Source: Candidatus Aenigmatarchaeota archaeon (lineage in GTDB: Archaea > Aenigmatarchaeota > Aenigmatarchaeia > QMZP01). From it: a stretch of 10,477 nt of DNA. The stretch covers positions 1 to 10,477 of the forward strand of contig VGIZ01000013.1 of the NCBI GenBank assembly GCA_016867675.1, in the 5' to 3' direction. The position numbers and the translations under genes were made by a program. Positions 1-5,650 of the stretch are shown in pieces (the stretch's first letter is position 1; the number at the start of each line of letters is the position of its first letter). Below the pieces are notes generated by a model. That model was not told the origin of the DNA. It ran no database searches and saw nothing but the letters and a program-made list of their open reading frames with translations.

Positions 1-783
1 GCAGTAGGCCCTGGCAATCTTCCGTTTGACGTCCTCGGCTGAATCTGTCATGAATATGGCGGTGTCGGGCTTGCTCTTGCTCATCTTCATGGCCATGGCC
101 CTTTCCTCCGCGCTCATGCTGCCTTCAGGCGGCTTCTGCAGCCCCATCAGCATATGATGGCTCACAATAACAGGTTTCCAAAAACCAAGCGCGGGGCCGA
201 TTTCCCTTGCCAGCACATTGACCTTTCTCTGGTCCATGCCAAGCTGGGTGATGTCCGCTCCAAGGTGGAATATGTCGGCTGCCTGCATGCAGGGATACAT
301 CATCTGCGCGCCGCTCAGGTTCTCCTTCTCGCTCCTGCCCATTATCTGGGCGCATCTGGTTATCCTGGTCACGGTGCTCTCCCTCGCTATCCTCATGACC
401 TTCTTCCAGTATTCCTGACCGTCCACCAGCTGGCTTGAGCGCACGAACTCCACATTTTTCAGTTCCATTCCGCTGGCGCGCCAGACCTCTATGAAATAGT
501 CGCCGGCGGCCTGTATCTTCCCAAGGTCGCCGCCGAGCTTGTTGTTCGCCCATGCGTGCCAGTCGGCCACAAGCATCTTGAATCTGCAGCCGGCCCTTGT
601 CATTTTGTTTATGTTTATGGCCCTCAGCAGACCCTGCGCTATGTGGATGCCTGACCCGCTCGGCTCAAACCCGTCGTATGCGACAGGATGCGCCTTCGTC
701 TCCAGCAGCTGGCGCAGCTCCGCTTCGGTGATTATCTCCTCGCCGACCTGCCTGATAAGCGCGAGCCTTGATTCGGTGTCCAT
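1..783 (-). CDS. tyrS: Tyrosyl-tRNA synthetase, archaeal/eukaryal type (C-terminus cut by window edge)
   Basis: This class I aminoacyl-tRNA synthetase activates tyrosine with ATP and charges tRNA-Tyr in the cytoplasm. The first 261 residues are visible and remain open to base 1. Seen: a GFEPSG segment at residues 38-43 followed by a HIGH-type signature, HIAQ (47-50); a YPCMQAAD segment whose Tyr, Gln and Asp match the tyrosine-binding residues of Methanocaldococcus TyrRS (recalled); and a canonical KMSKS loop close to the window edge. The Asp after MQAA argues for tyrosine rather than tryptophan. The ATG at 783-781 is about 26 bases from the TATA-like box at 806-812, which suggests a leaderless mRNA. 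It is transcribed away from a tyrosine-biosynthesis-like gene. The anticodon-binding region is not in the window. The family call is firm. Confidence 0.95.
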   Translation of the reverse strand, partial: MDTESRLALIRQVGEEIITEAELRQLLETKAHPVAYDGFEPSGSGIHIAQGLLRAININKMTRAGCRFKMLVADWHAWANNKLGGDLGKIQAAGDYFIEVWRASGMELKNVEFVRSSQLVDGQEYWKKVMRIARESTVTRITRCAQIMGRSEKENLSGAQMMYPCMQAADIFHLGADITQLGMDQRKVNVLAREIGPALGFWKPVIVSHHMLMGLQKPPEGSMSAEERAMAMKMSKSKPDTAIFMTDSAEDVKRKIARAYC

Positions 784-805
784 GGGATAATGTTGTCCGT
801 TCCTG

Positions 806-812
806 TTTAAAT
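806..812 (-). promoter_or_regulatory. TATA-like box of tyrS
   Basis: On the minus strand the sequence reads GGATTTAAACAGG. The A/T core is centred about 26 bases before the tyrS ATG, the usual archaeal distance from TATA box to transcription start. This predicts a leaderless or nearly leaderless transcript. It lies only about 24 bases from the opposing tyrA TATA box. Confidence 0.6.
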
Positions 813-828
813 CCCGAGTGAGCATCCC

Positions 829-837
829 CTTATAAAA
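829..837 (+). promoter_or_regulatory. TATA box of the prephenate-dehydrogenase-like gene
   Basis: CTTATAAAA is a strong archaeal TATA match centred about 28 bases before the ATG at 861. Transcription should begin at or just before the start codon. ATGs at 844 and 853 are out of frame with the gene. No Shine-Dalgarno-like motif precedes 861, which fits leaderless translation. Confidence 0.7.
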
Positions 838-860
838 TTTAGCATGAAGTCTATGACAAC

Positions 861-2120
861 ATGAGGATAGGCGTGCTTGGAATGGGTCCTGTCGGGCGGC
901 TCTTCGCGGTAGATGTGCTTCCAAACTACGGCCACAAGGTGTTCGCATATGACCCGAATCCCGAGCTTACCAAATCCCTTCCCTACAAAACACAGAGATG
1001 TGGCTCCGAGGAGGAGGTCGGCTCCAATTCCGACCTCCTGCTGTGCTGCACCGACATGCTCAGCGGCTCCGCGCTGACAAAGGCGGCGAAGGCCATGAAG
1101 TCAGGAGGCGTGGTTTCAGGCGATTTTTCCGCGAAGACGCCTGAATCCGAGGCCTTTGTTGCCTCAGGCAGGGATGACCTTTCCTATTATACAATCCATA
1201 CGGTGTCAGCGCCTTCGCTGGGCCTGAAGGGTCAGCTTGTCATAGACATACCTGTCAGCGGCTGCTACGGCCACAACAGGGGAAACCCCTACATAGCGGA
1301 TTTCAGGAGCACGCTCAAGGATGCGGGCGCAAATTTCAAGCGGCTCTGGACCGTGGAAGACCATGACATGCGCATGGGAAGGATACAGGGCGCCACAAGC
1401 GCGGAGAACATATGCACTGCGGCAACCCTAGCGAGGCTCGGCATAAACCCCATGAAAGACGGCGGGGTTTATTCCAACGAGCTTGACAGGGTAAAGTTCC
1501 AGATGGCCCTCAGGGCAATAGGCAAAAAGGGAAGCTCAACCCCGAGGGTCTACGGCACAATTGCAATGATGAATCCATACTCGCTCGCCAACATCGGGGA
1601 GTATCTTCAGGTTCTTGAGGAGCTTCTGGACGCCGCCGCCTCCGGCGGTGGCAGTGCAGATGCGATGATAAGGGACGCCAGAAGGAGGCTGGGGCAGGGC
1701 CGCGTAGATGAGGCAGCCAGCGTATGGGACAGCAAATTCGGCCCCGTGGACCGCGGCAAAAACTCATATTCAAGCCATCTGGCTGAAGCGATATTGTGGT
1801 CCAGGTCTGCCAGCCCCATGGACATGTTCGCTGACATACCTCCACCGCCCTACAGGTTCAGGGAAATGATGGCGCTCAAGGCGCTGAGCATGGGAGAGCA
1901 ATGCGTCGCCAACATGCGCAGCGGCAACACGAACGACGCTGACTTTTTGCAGAGCATGCACGAGTATTACGATTGGGCGTTCCGTGCGGTAAAGCAAAAG
2001 GGCTGGGCGGCAATACAGGAATACGAGGATATGTTCTTCAGGCCTTCAAGGGAGGCGTTCGCAAACGAGCTGGCTGACATAAACAAAAGGACAGACGAGC
2101 TGATAGGAAGGATTGCCTGA
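861..2120 (+). CDS. tyrA: Prephenate dehydrogenase-like protein (TyrA family, yeast TYR1-like layout)
   Basis: Probably the oxidative decarboxylation of prephenate (or arogenate) with NAD(P)+ in tyrosine synthesis. Residues 1-35 form a Rossmann start: GMGPVG at 7-12 and an acidic Asp31 at the end of the second strand, which usually favours NAD+ over NADP+. A GDFSAKT segment (87-93) takes the place of the family's DVGSVK motif. His113 in YTIHTVSAP sits where the catalytic His of the family's S-x-H-P motif lies. The helical C-terminal region is long: an NPYSLANIGEYLQ segment, a SSHLAEAILW segment and a KGWAAIQEYEDMFFRPS segment follow the order and spacing I recall for fungal TYR1. The 419-residue length also fits that form rather than short bacterial TyrA. 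It is divergent from tyrS and 30 bases upstream of radB. It could instead be a related 2-hydroxyacid-type dehydrogenase, so substrate is inferred. Confidence 0.75.
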   Translation: MRIGVLGMGPVGRLFAVDVLPNYGHKVFAYDPNPELTKSLPYKTQRCGSEEEVGSNSDLLLCCTDMLSGSALTKAAKAMKSGGVVSGDFSAKTPESEAFVASGRDDLSYYTIHTVSAPSLGLKGQLVIDIPVSGCYGHNRGNPYIADFRSTLKDAGANFKRLWTVEDHDMRMGRIQGATSAENICTAATLARLGINPMKDGGVYSNELDRVKFQMALRAIGKKGSSTPRVYGTIAMMNPYSLANIGEYLQVLEELLDAAASGGGSADAMIRDARRRLGQGRVDEAASVWDSKFGPVDRGKNSYSSHLAEAILWSRSASPMDMFADIPPPPYRFREMMALKALSMGEQCVANMRSGNTNDADFLQSMHEYYDWAFRAVKQKGWAAIQEYEDMFFRPSREAFANELADINKRTDELIGRIA

Positions 2121-2150
2121 TTTAAGCCCGAAGTCCAATCATACGGCATA

Positions 2151-2864
2151 GTGATGCGAATGCGACTCCCCGAACCCCTCGGCGGGCTGCTGGGCGAGCT
2201 GGAGCCCGGCGCGATAACCAACCTCTACGGCCAGCCTGGCACAGGCAAGACCAATCTCTGCATTCTGGCTGCGCTTGACTGCATCAGGGGCGGCGGCAAG
2301 GTGCTGTTCATAGACACAGAGGGCGGGCTGTCAAAGGAAAGGGCGCTCCAGATTTCAAACAGCCCTGACATGCTGAAGAGCGTCATCCTGCTTGAGCCGC
2401 GCACGCTGAAGGAGCAGGAGCTTGCGGTCAGGAAGGCTGAGCAGAGCGACGCAAGGCTCATCATCCTTGACTCAGCTGTCGCTCTCTACAGGATAGAGCA
2501 TGCCGAGCTCGCTGAAGGGATTCAGGAGCGGGACAGGAAGAACAGGATGGACACGCTGCTGGGCGCGAGCCGCTCGCTCTCGCGCCAGATGTCTGTGCTT
2601 TCAAAGATAGCGAAGGACAGGAACATCCCCGTGCTGATAACAGCGCACGCATTCAGGAACTGGGACAGCGGCGAGCTTGAGGTCGTGGGCGGCGACGCCA
2701 TCCGCTACTGGTCCAAGACCATGGTGCATCTGGAGAAGACAGGCAAGACGTCCGAGCGGCGCGCGACCATTGTCAAGCACCGCGCAAGGGAGGAGAACAA
2801 TTCCGTCAAGTTCCTGCTGGTCAATGAGGGGATAAAGCCGTCAAAGGGGTTCGGGCTGTTCTAG
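2151..2864 (+). CDS. radB: RadB, archaeal RecA/Rad51-family recombinase paralog
   Basis: RadB is a small archaeal RecA-fold ATPase that lacks the N-terminal helix-hairpin-helix domain of RadA and is thought to assist homologous recombination. Seen: Walker A GQPGTGKT at residues 27-34, a DTEG segment at 55-58 carrying the family's catalytic glutamate position, and Walker B LIILD at 103-107 followed by SAVALYR. The 237-residue length is normal for RadB and too short for RadA. The start is ambiguous: GTG at 2151, ATG at 2154 and ATG at 2160 are all in frame. A weak TTTAAG at 2121-2126 could act as a private TATA box, although the 30-base gap to tyrA also allows co-transcription. The last codons, ending GFGLF-stop, are nearly repeated 132 bases downstream. 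Confidence 0.92.
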   Translation: MMRMRLPEPLGGLLGELEPGAITNLYGQPGTGKTNLCILAALDCIRGGGKVLFIDTEGGLSKERALQISNSPDMLKSVILLEPRTLKEQELAVRKAEQSDARLIILDSAVALYRIEHAELAEGIQERDRKNRMDTLLGASRSLSRQMSVLSKIAKDRNIPVLITAHAFRNWDSGELEVVGGDAIRYWSKTMVHLEKTGKTSERRATIVKHRAREENNSVKFLLVNEGIKPSKGFGLF

Positions 2865-2874
2865 GGTTGTTCCG

Positions 2875-2879
2875 TTTTT
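2875..2879 (+). terminator. Oligo-T tract after radB
   Basis: A run of five T residues lies 11 bases past the radB stop, and a second T5 run lies at 2997-3001. Archaeal transcription often ends at such short T tracts without needing a hairpin. The convergent gene arrangement fits a terminator here, but efficiency cannot be judged from sequence. Confidence 0.4.
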
Positions 2880-2889
2880 CCGTAACGCT

Positions 2890-2908
2890 CATGTCACTAA
2901 GTGACATG
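2890..2908. repeat. Perfect inverted repeat, hairpin 1 in the radB/AMMECR1 gap
   Basis: CATGTCACT and AGTGACATG form 9-base arms around a single A; as a folded hairpin this would be about 7 pairs with a CTAAG loop. It is joined to the next hairpin through the 8-base palindrome GGCGCGCC (2908-2915). There is no coding support for this stretch. Confidence 0.8.
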
Positions 2909-2914
2909 GCGCGC

Positions 2915-2935
2915 CTGACAGCTTTTAGCTGTCAG
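2915..2935. repeat. Perfect inverted repeat, hairpin 2 in the radB/AMMECR1 gap
   Basis: CTGACAGCT, a TTT loop and AGCTGTCAG form a perfect 9-pair stem. Because the stem is symmetric it would form in transcripts from either direction, which suits a gap where two genes converge. No poly-T run follows it directly, so it is not a standard bacterial-type intrinsic terminator. Confidence 0.8.
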
Positions 2936-2943
2936 TAGCGACG

Positions 2944-2971
2944 CTTTTGCAATCAAATGCATTGCCAAAAG
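2944..2971. repeat. Bulged inverted repeat, hairpin 3 in the radB/AMMECR1 gap
   Basis: CTTTTGCAAT pairs with ATTGCCAAAAG: ten pairs with one bulged C (2965) and a seven-base loop. It lies just before the second copy of the radB-end repeat. Together with the two preceding hairpins it makes most of the 136-base convergent gap structurally ordered. Confidence 0.65.
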
Positions 2972-3000
2972 GGTTGGAGGGTTCAAGCTGTTCTAGTTTT

Positions 3001-3534
3001 TCACTTCTCAGAAAACACCTCGGCCCGGAACGCAAGTATCTCCGTACCCTTCTCCTTCCACGCACCGGGCTGCAGACCCGCCTTGACGCAGGTCTGGCTC
3101 AGGAACTCCTCGCGGCTCCAGCCATGCTCGGTCGCGACCTGCGGCAGCAGCAACCCTGAACAAAAACCCCGCTTGATGATGAGTCCGTCCTGTCCGACCT
3201 TGACATCAGCGGGTCTGATTGGCTTCGGCTTCGTGAGCACCGAGATTTCTATCTTTACCTTCTTCAGCTCTGATACATCCAGCGGAGGGAAGCGCGGGTC
3301 GCGGCACGCGCTGATGGCAGCGCCGACCAGCGCGTCAATGAGCGGCATGACGGGCCCGGGATAGCCTATGCAGCCACGCAATTCTCCATATTTGGTCAGC
3401 GTGACAAAGCAGCCGCGTTCGTCCAGAAACGGCTTCGGCGTGCCTGCGGGCTTGAACCTCTTTCCCTCCCTGACCCACAGCTCCACAGCCGAGCGGGCGG
3501 TCTTCAGGGCGAATGACCTCTCCTTCTGGTTCAT
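3001..3534 (-). CDS. AMMECR1-domain protein
   Basis: This is a member of the AMMECR1 family, conserved from archaea to human; no biochemical role can be assigned from sequence. The domain spans almost all 177 residues. Seen: the family signature LRGCIG at 52-57, followed by the DPRFPPL segment at 79-85, the stretch VKIEISVLTKP, and near the C-terminus a WSREEFLSQTC helix and a GAW segment, all in the expected order. The gene begins with ATG 15 bases after the pyrB stop on the same strand, so the two are probably co-transcribed. No clear ribosome-binding site precedes it; the junction instead holds a tandem 11-base duplication, and translation may be coupled to pyrB termination. Family assignment is firm, function unknown. 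Confidence 0.9.
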   Translation of the reverse strand: MNQKERSFALKTARSAVELWVREGKRFKPAGTPKPFLDERGCFVTLTKYGELRGCIGYPGPVMPLIDALVGAAISACRDPRFPPLDVSELKKVKIEISVLTKPKPIRPADVKVGQDGLIIKRGFCSGLLLPQVATEHGWSREEFLSQTCVKAGLQPGAWKEKGTEILAFRAEVFSEK

Positions 3535-3537
3535 GCT

Positions 3538-3559
3538 TTCACGCGACCTTCACGCGACC
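3538..3559 (-). repeat. Tandem 11-base duplication at the pyrB/AMMECR1 junction
   Basis: On the plus strand TTCACGCGACC occurs twice head to tail. One copy contains the pyrB stop codon and last codons, and the other lies in the spacer just before the AMMECR1 ATG. It looks like a small slippage duplication that lengthened the spacer by 11 bases. Confidence 0.8.
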
Positions 3560-4482
3560 CCCAGCACCATCTTCAGCAGCGCCATCCTGACAAACAGGCC
3601 GTTCTCCGCCTGGCGGAAATACGCCGCGCGCGGGTCGCTGTCAACATCAGGCGAAATCTCGTCAACGCGCGGCAGCGGGTGCATCACGATGGCGTCCTTT
3701 TTCATGAGTCCCAGGGTCTCCCTGCCGATGACGTAGCAGCCCTTGACCTTGTTGTAGTCCTTCAGGCTGGCGAACCTCTCCTTCTGCACGCGCGTCACAT
3801 AGAGTATGTCGGCCTGCCGCGCGGCGTCCTCAAGCCTGCCTGTTTCATTGAACTCCACTCCCTTCTCCGTCAGATACTGCTTGATGTCGTCCTTCATCCT
3901 CAGCGAGTCAGGCGAGACGAAAATGATTTTTACGTTCTTACTGCACGCAAGGAGGTAGCAGAGCGAGCGCACGGTCCTGCCGTGCTTCAGGTCGCCGACC
4001 ATTGCAATGGTGAAGTTGTCCAGCCTGCCCAGCTCCTTCCTGATGGTGTATGCGTCCAGCAGCGTCTGCGTGGGATGCTGTCCTGCGCCGTCGCCTGCAT
4101 TGATGACAGGCACAGGCGAATACCTTGCCGCCAGCTCCGCAGAGCCCTCCTCGGGGTGGCGGATGACGATGACGTCGGCATACCTCCCCACTATCCTGAC
4201 GGTGTCAGGCAGCGACTCGCCCTTCGCTGCGGACGAAAACTGCGCCGCGGACTCGGTGTCAATGACCTCGCCGCCGAGCCTTATCATGGCGGACTCGAAC
4301 GAGAACTTGGTCCTTGTGCTGGGCTCGTAGAAAAGCGCTGCAAGAATCCTGCCCTTCATTATCTGCGGCAGCGTGCCCTGCCTGGCATGGCGCTCCATCT
4401 CCGCCGCCGATTCAAGGAACTCCTCAAGCCTTTCAGGCTCCCTGAACTGCCTGATGTCGATGACATGGCGCAGGGCTTCCAA
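3550..4482 (-). CDS. pyrB: Aspartate carbamoyltransferase catalytic subunit
   Basis: PyrB joins carbamoyl phosphate and L-aspartate to make N-carbamoyl-aspartate, the committed step of pyrimidine synthesis. Seen: the carbamoyl-phosphate loop STRT at residues 55-58 within FYEPSTRTKFSFE, the 80s-loop lysine K87 in KGES, Arg108-His109-Pro, HPTQ at 136-139 and HPLPR at 268-272 followed by VDEI. All key residues are present, and the 310-residue length is normal. The reading frame begins with TTG at 4482-4480; GGTGAT at 4491-4486 is well placed as its ribosome-binding site, which supports this uncommon start. The regulatory subunit gene pyrI, often next to archaeal pyrB, is not here; an AMMECR1-domain gene follows instead. 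The promoter is probably the palindrome at 4510-4530, shared with the divergent DHH gene. Confidence 0.96.
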   Translation of the reverse strand: MEALRHVIDIRQFREPERLEEFLESAAEMERHARQGTLPQIMKGRILAALFYEPSTRTKFSFESAMIRLGGEVIDTESAAQFSSAAKGESLPDTVRIVGRYADVIVIRHPEEGSAELAARYSPVPVINAGDGAGQHPTQTLLDAYTIRKELGRLDNFTIAMVGDLKHGRTVRSLCYLLACSKNVKIIFVSPDSLRMKDDIKQYLTEKGVEFNETGRLEDAARQADILYVTRVQKERFASLKDYNKVKGCYVIGRETLGLMKKDAIVMHPLPRVDEISPDVDSDPRAAYFRQAENGLFVRMALLKMVLGVA

Positions 4483-4485
4483 GAT

Positions 4486-4491
4486 ATCACC
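4486..4491 (-). promoter_or_regulatory. Ribosome-binding site that decides the pyrB TTG start
   Basis: On the minus strand GGTGAT lies just before the TTG, with five bases between GGTG and the start codon. It matches the complement of the archaeal 16S rRNA 3' end. This makes the TTG credible as the true start, since no ATG occurs at this position. Confidence 0.6.
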
Positions 4492-4509
4492 GCTGAAAAT
4501 TGGTTTTGC

Positions 4510-4530
4510 GCTTAAAATATGCTTTTAAGC
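4510..4530. promoter_or_regulatory. Divergent TATA palindrome between pyrB and the DHH gene
   Basis: GCTTAAAA, TATGC and TTTTAAGC form a perfect 8-base inverted repeat with a 5-base spacer. Each arm can be read as a TATA-like box. The right arm would start plus-strand transcription near 4552, giving a short leader with the GGTGA site of the DHH gene. Boxes on the minus strand would start pyrB mRNA near 4491-4500. A dimeric regulator could also bind here. Confidence 0.55.
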
Positions 4531-4564
4531 AGGGTATGACAACAATTCCTATTTGAGACAGCAC

Positions 4565-4569
4565 GGTGA
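4565..4569 (+). promoter_or_regulatory. Ribosome-binding site that decides the DHH gene start
   Basis: GGTGA lies five bases before the ATG at 4575. An in-frame GTG at 4566 lies inside this motif, so it is unlikely to be the start even though it gives a slightly longer frame. Confidence 0.65.
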
Positions 4570-4574
4570 ATGGT

Positions 4575-5609
4575 ATGAAATGGGACAGCGAGAAGAAACT
4601 GGAGGAGCTGGGAGAAATGCTGGAAGCCGGGCGCGTGCTTCTGCTCTACCACCACGACACCGACGGCATCTGCTCCGCTGCGCTGCTGCTCAGGTTCTTC
4701 CCGAAGATGAAAAGCCTTCCGCTGGAAGGGCCGAGGCTGGACAGGAAGGAGATGAAACGGATAGCCTCGCAGGACGCCGACGTCATGATATTCCTTGACC
4801 TGCCTGTTGACCAGGAGTTTGAGAGCCTGATGCAGCTGAAGAGGAAGGCGAAGCTCGCCGTCATAGACCACCACATAGCCGAGCGCGACCTGTCGCGCTG
4901 GGGCGTACTGCACATCAACCCGAGGCTTGAGAAGGACGTCTATCTGCCGACGAGCTACATGGTCTACAAGATACTGGAGAAGCTGGGGAAGAAGCCGTCT
5001 GGTGTGAAATGGATTTCCTGCATCGGCGTCTATGGCGACTACGGCATGAAGGACTGCGCTGCATTCCTCGCGTCCTGCGACATGGGCAGGGAGGGGATGG
5101 CGCTGGGCTCTGAGCTGATATCCGCTGCCGTAACGCTGAAGGGCCTGAAGGGCGCGGACATCGCGCTGAAATATCTGCTCGCTTCAGAAGACTTCTCCAA
5201 CTTCTCGCGCAGCAACGCGCTCAAGGCGTGGAAGGCTGCTGTCAGCAAGGAATTCAACGAGATAATGGGCCATTTCGACGGCGGCAAGGAGCTCTACCCT
5301 GACGCAGGCCTAGTCATCTATGAAATAAGGAACAGGCTCAACCTTACGTCAGCCGTTTCCAACCGCCTGTCAGAGCTGCTGCCTGACCTCGTTGTAATGA
5401 TAAGGAAGAAGCACGACAAAGGCGGTCAGGGAAAGGAATGGAAGCTCTCGCTGCGCTGCCAGTCAGGAAGGGTCAATCTCGGCCTGATAACAAAGAAGTG
5501 CGCCGAGGGCATTGGCAGCGGCGGCGGGCACAAGAAGGCTGCGGGCGCCGTTGTCAGCGACTACGGAAAGTTCCTCGCGAGGCTGCGGGCTGAGCTCAAG
5601 AGGGCGTAA
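4575..5609 (+). CDS. DHH/DHHA1 phosphoesterase, archaeal RecJ-like (GAN-type) family
   Basis: This is a DHH-superfamily phosphoesterase of the archaeal RecJ-like group, whose members include the GAN nuclease associated with the replicative helicase and other RNA/DNA exonucleases. Counted from the ATG at 4575: motif I HHDTDG near residues 26-31, the motif II aspartate in FLDLP near 75, the DHH triad near 98-100, a later GDYG as a motif IV candidate, and a C-terminal DHHA1 glycine motif GSGGGHKKAAGA close to the end. All metal-binding positions appear intact, so it should be active with divalent metal, probably Mn2+. The length of 344 residues is short for a protein with extra domains, so this is the core enzyme only. 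It diverges from pyrB and is followed closely by an ATPase gene that has its own TATA box. Nanoarchaeal or bacterial oligoribonuclease (Nrn-like) activity is an alternative. Confidence 0.85.
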   Translation: MKWDSEKKLEELGEMLEAGRVLLLYHHDTDGICSAALLLRFFPKMKSLPLEGPRLDRKEMKRIASQDADVMIFLDLPVDQEFESLMQLKRKAKLAVIDHHIAERDLSRWGVLHINPRLEKDVYLPTSYMVYKILEKLGKKPSGVKWISCIGVYGDYGMKDCAAFLASCDMGREGMALGSELISAAVTLKGLKGADIALKYLLASEDFSNFSRSNALKAWKAAVSKEFNEIMGHFDGGKELYPDAGLVIYEIRNRLNLTSAVSNRLSELLPDLVVMIRKKHDKGGQGKEWKLSLRCQSGRVNLGLITKKCAEGIGSGGGHKKAAGAVVSDYGKFLARLRAELKRA

Positions 5610-5611
5610 AG

Positions 5612-5619
5612 CTTAAATA
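5612..5619 (+). promoter_or_regulatory. TATA box of the DUF234-type ATPase gene
   Basis: CTTAAATA lies directly after the DHH gene stop codon and is centred about 26 bases before the ATG at 5642. This predicts a leaderless transcript separate from the upstream gene. Confidence 0.65.
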
Positions 5620-5634
5620 CATACCCATAATAAT

Positions 5635-5650
5635 CATACTTATGAGTATG
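5635..5650. repeat. Inverted repeat over the ATPase start codon
   Basis: CATACT and AGTATG form perfect 6-base arms around TATG, covering the predicted transcription start and both possible ATG starts (5642, 5648). It could be an operator, but a short repeat in an AT-rich start region can also arise by chance. Confidence 0.4.

Larger units (their letters stand above)
2847..2996 (+). repeat. Near-identical 18-base direct repeats (2847-2864 and 2979-2996) bracketing a hairpin cluster
   Basis: GGGTTCGGGCTGTTCTAG, the last codons and stop of radB, recurs as GGGTTCAAGCTGTTCTAG with only two adjacent mismatches. A TTTTTC follows both copies, directly in the second and ten bases later in the first. 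In its own frame the second copy would again end Gly-Phe-x-Leu-Phe-stop. The spacer carries three hairpins. This may mark a partial gene-end duplication or insertion of a small hairpin element. Confidence 0.75.

Noticed and set aside
125..553. Minus-strand 142-codon frame
   Set aside because: It is an out-of-frame shadow of tyrS, which is on the same strand and has the class I synthetase motifs. Its product is low in hydrophobics and rich in Arg/Gly/Glu.
2979..2996. tRNA T-arm-like GGTTCAAG sequence
   Set aside because: No acceptor stem, D arm or anticodon arm can be built around it. It is explained better as the second copy of the radB end.
3679..4515. Long plus-strand frame of 278 codons
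   Set aside because: It is antisense to pyrB, whose catalytic motifs are all intact. High GC produces long shadow frames, and its translation has no recognisable domain.
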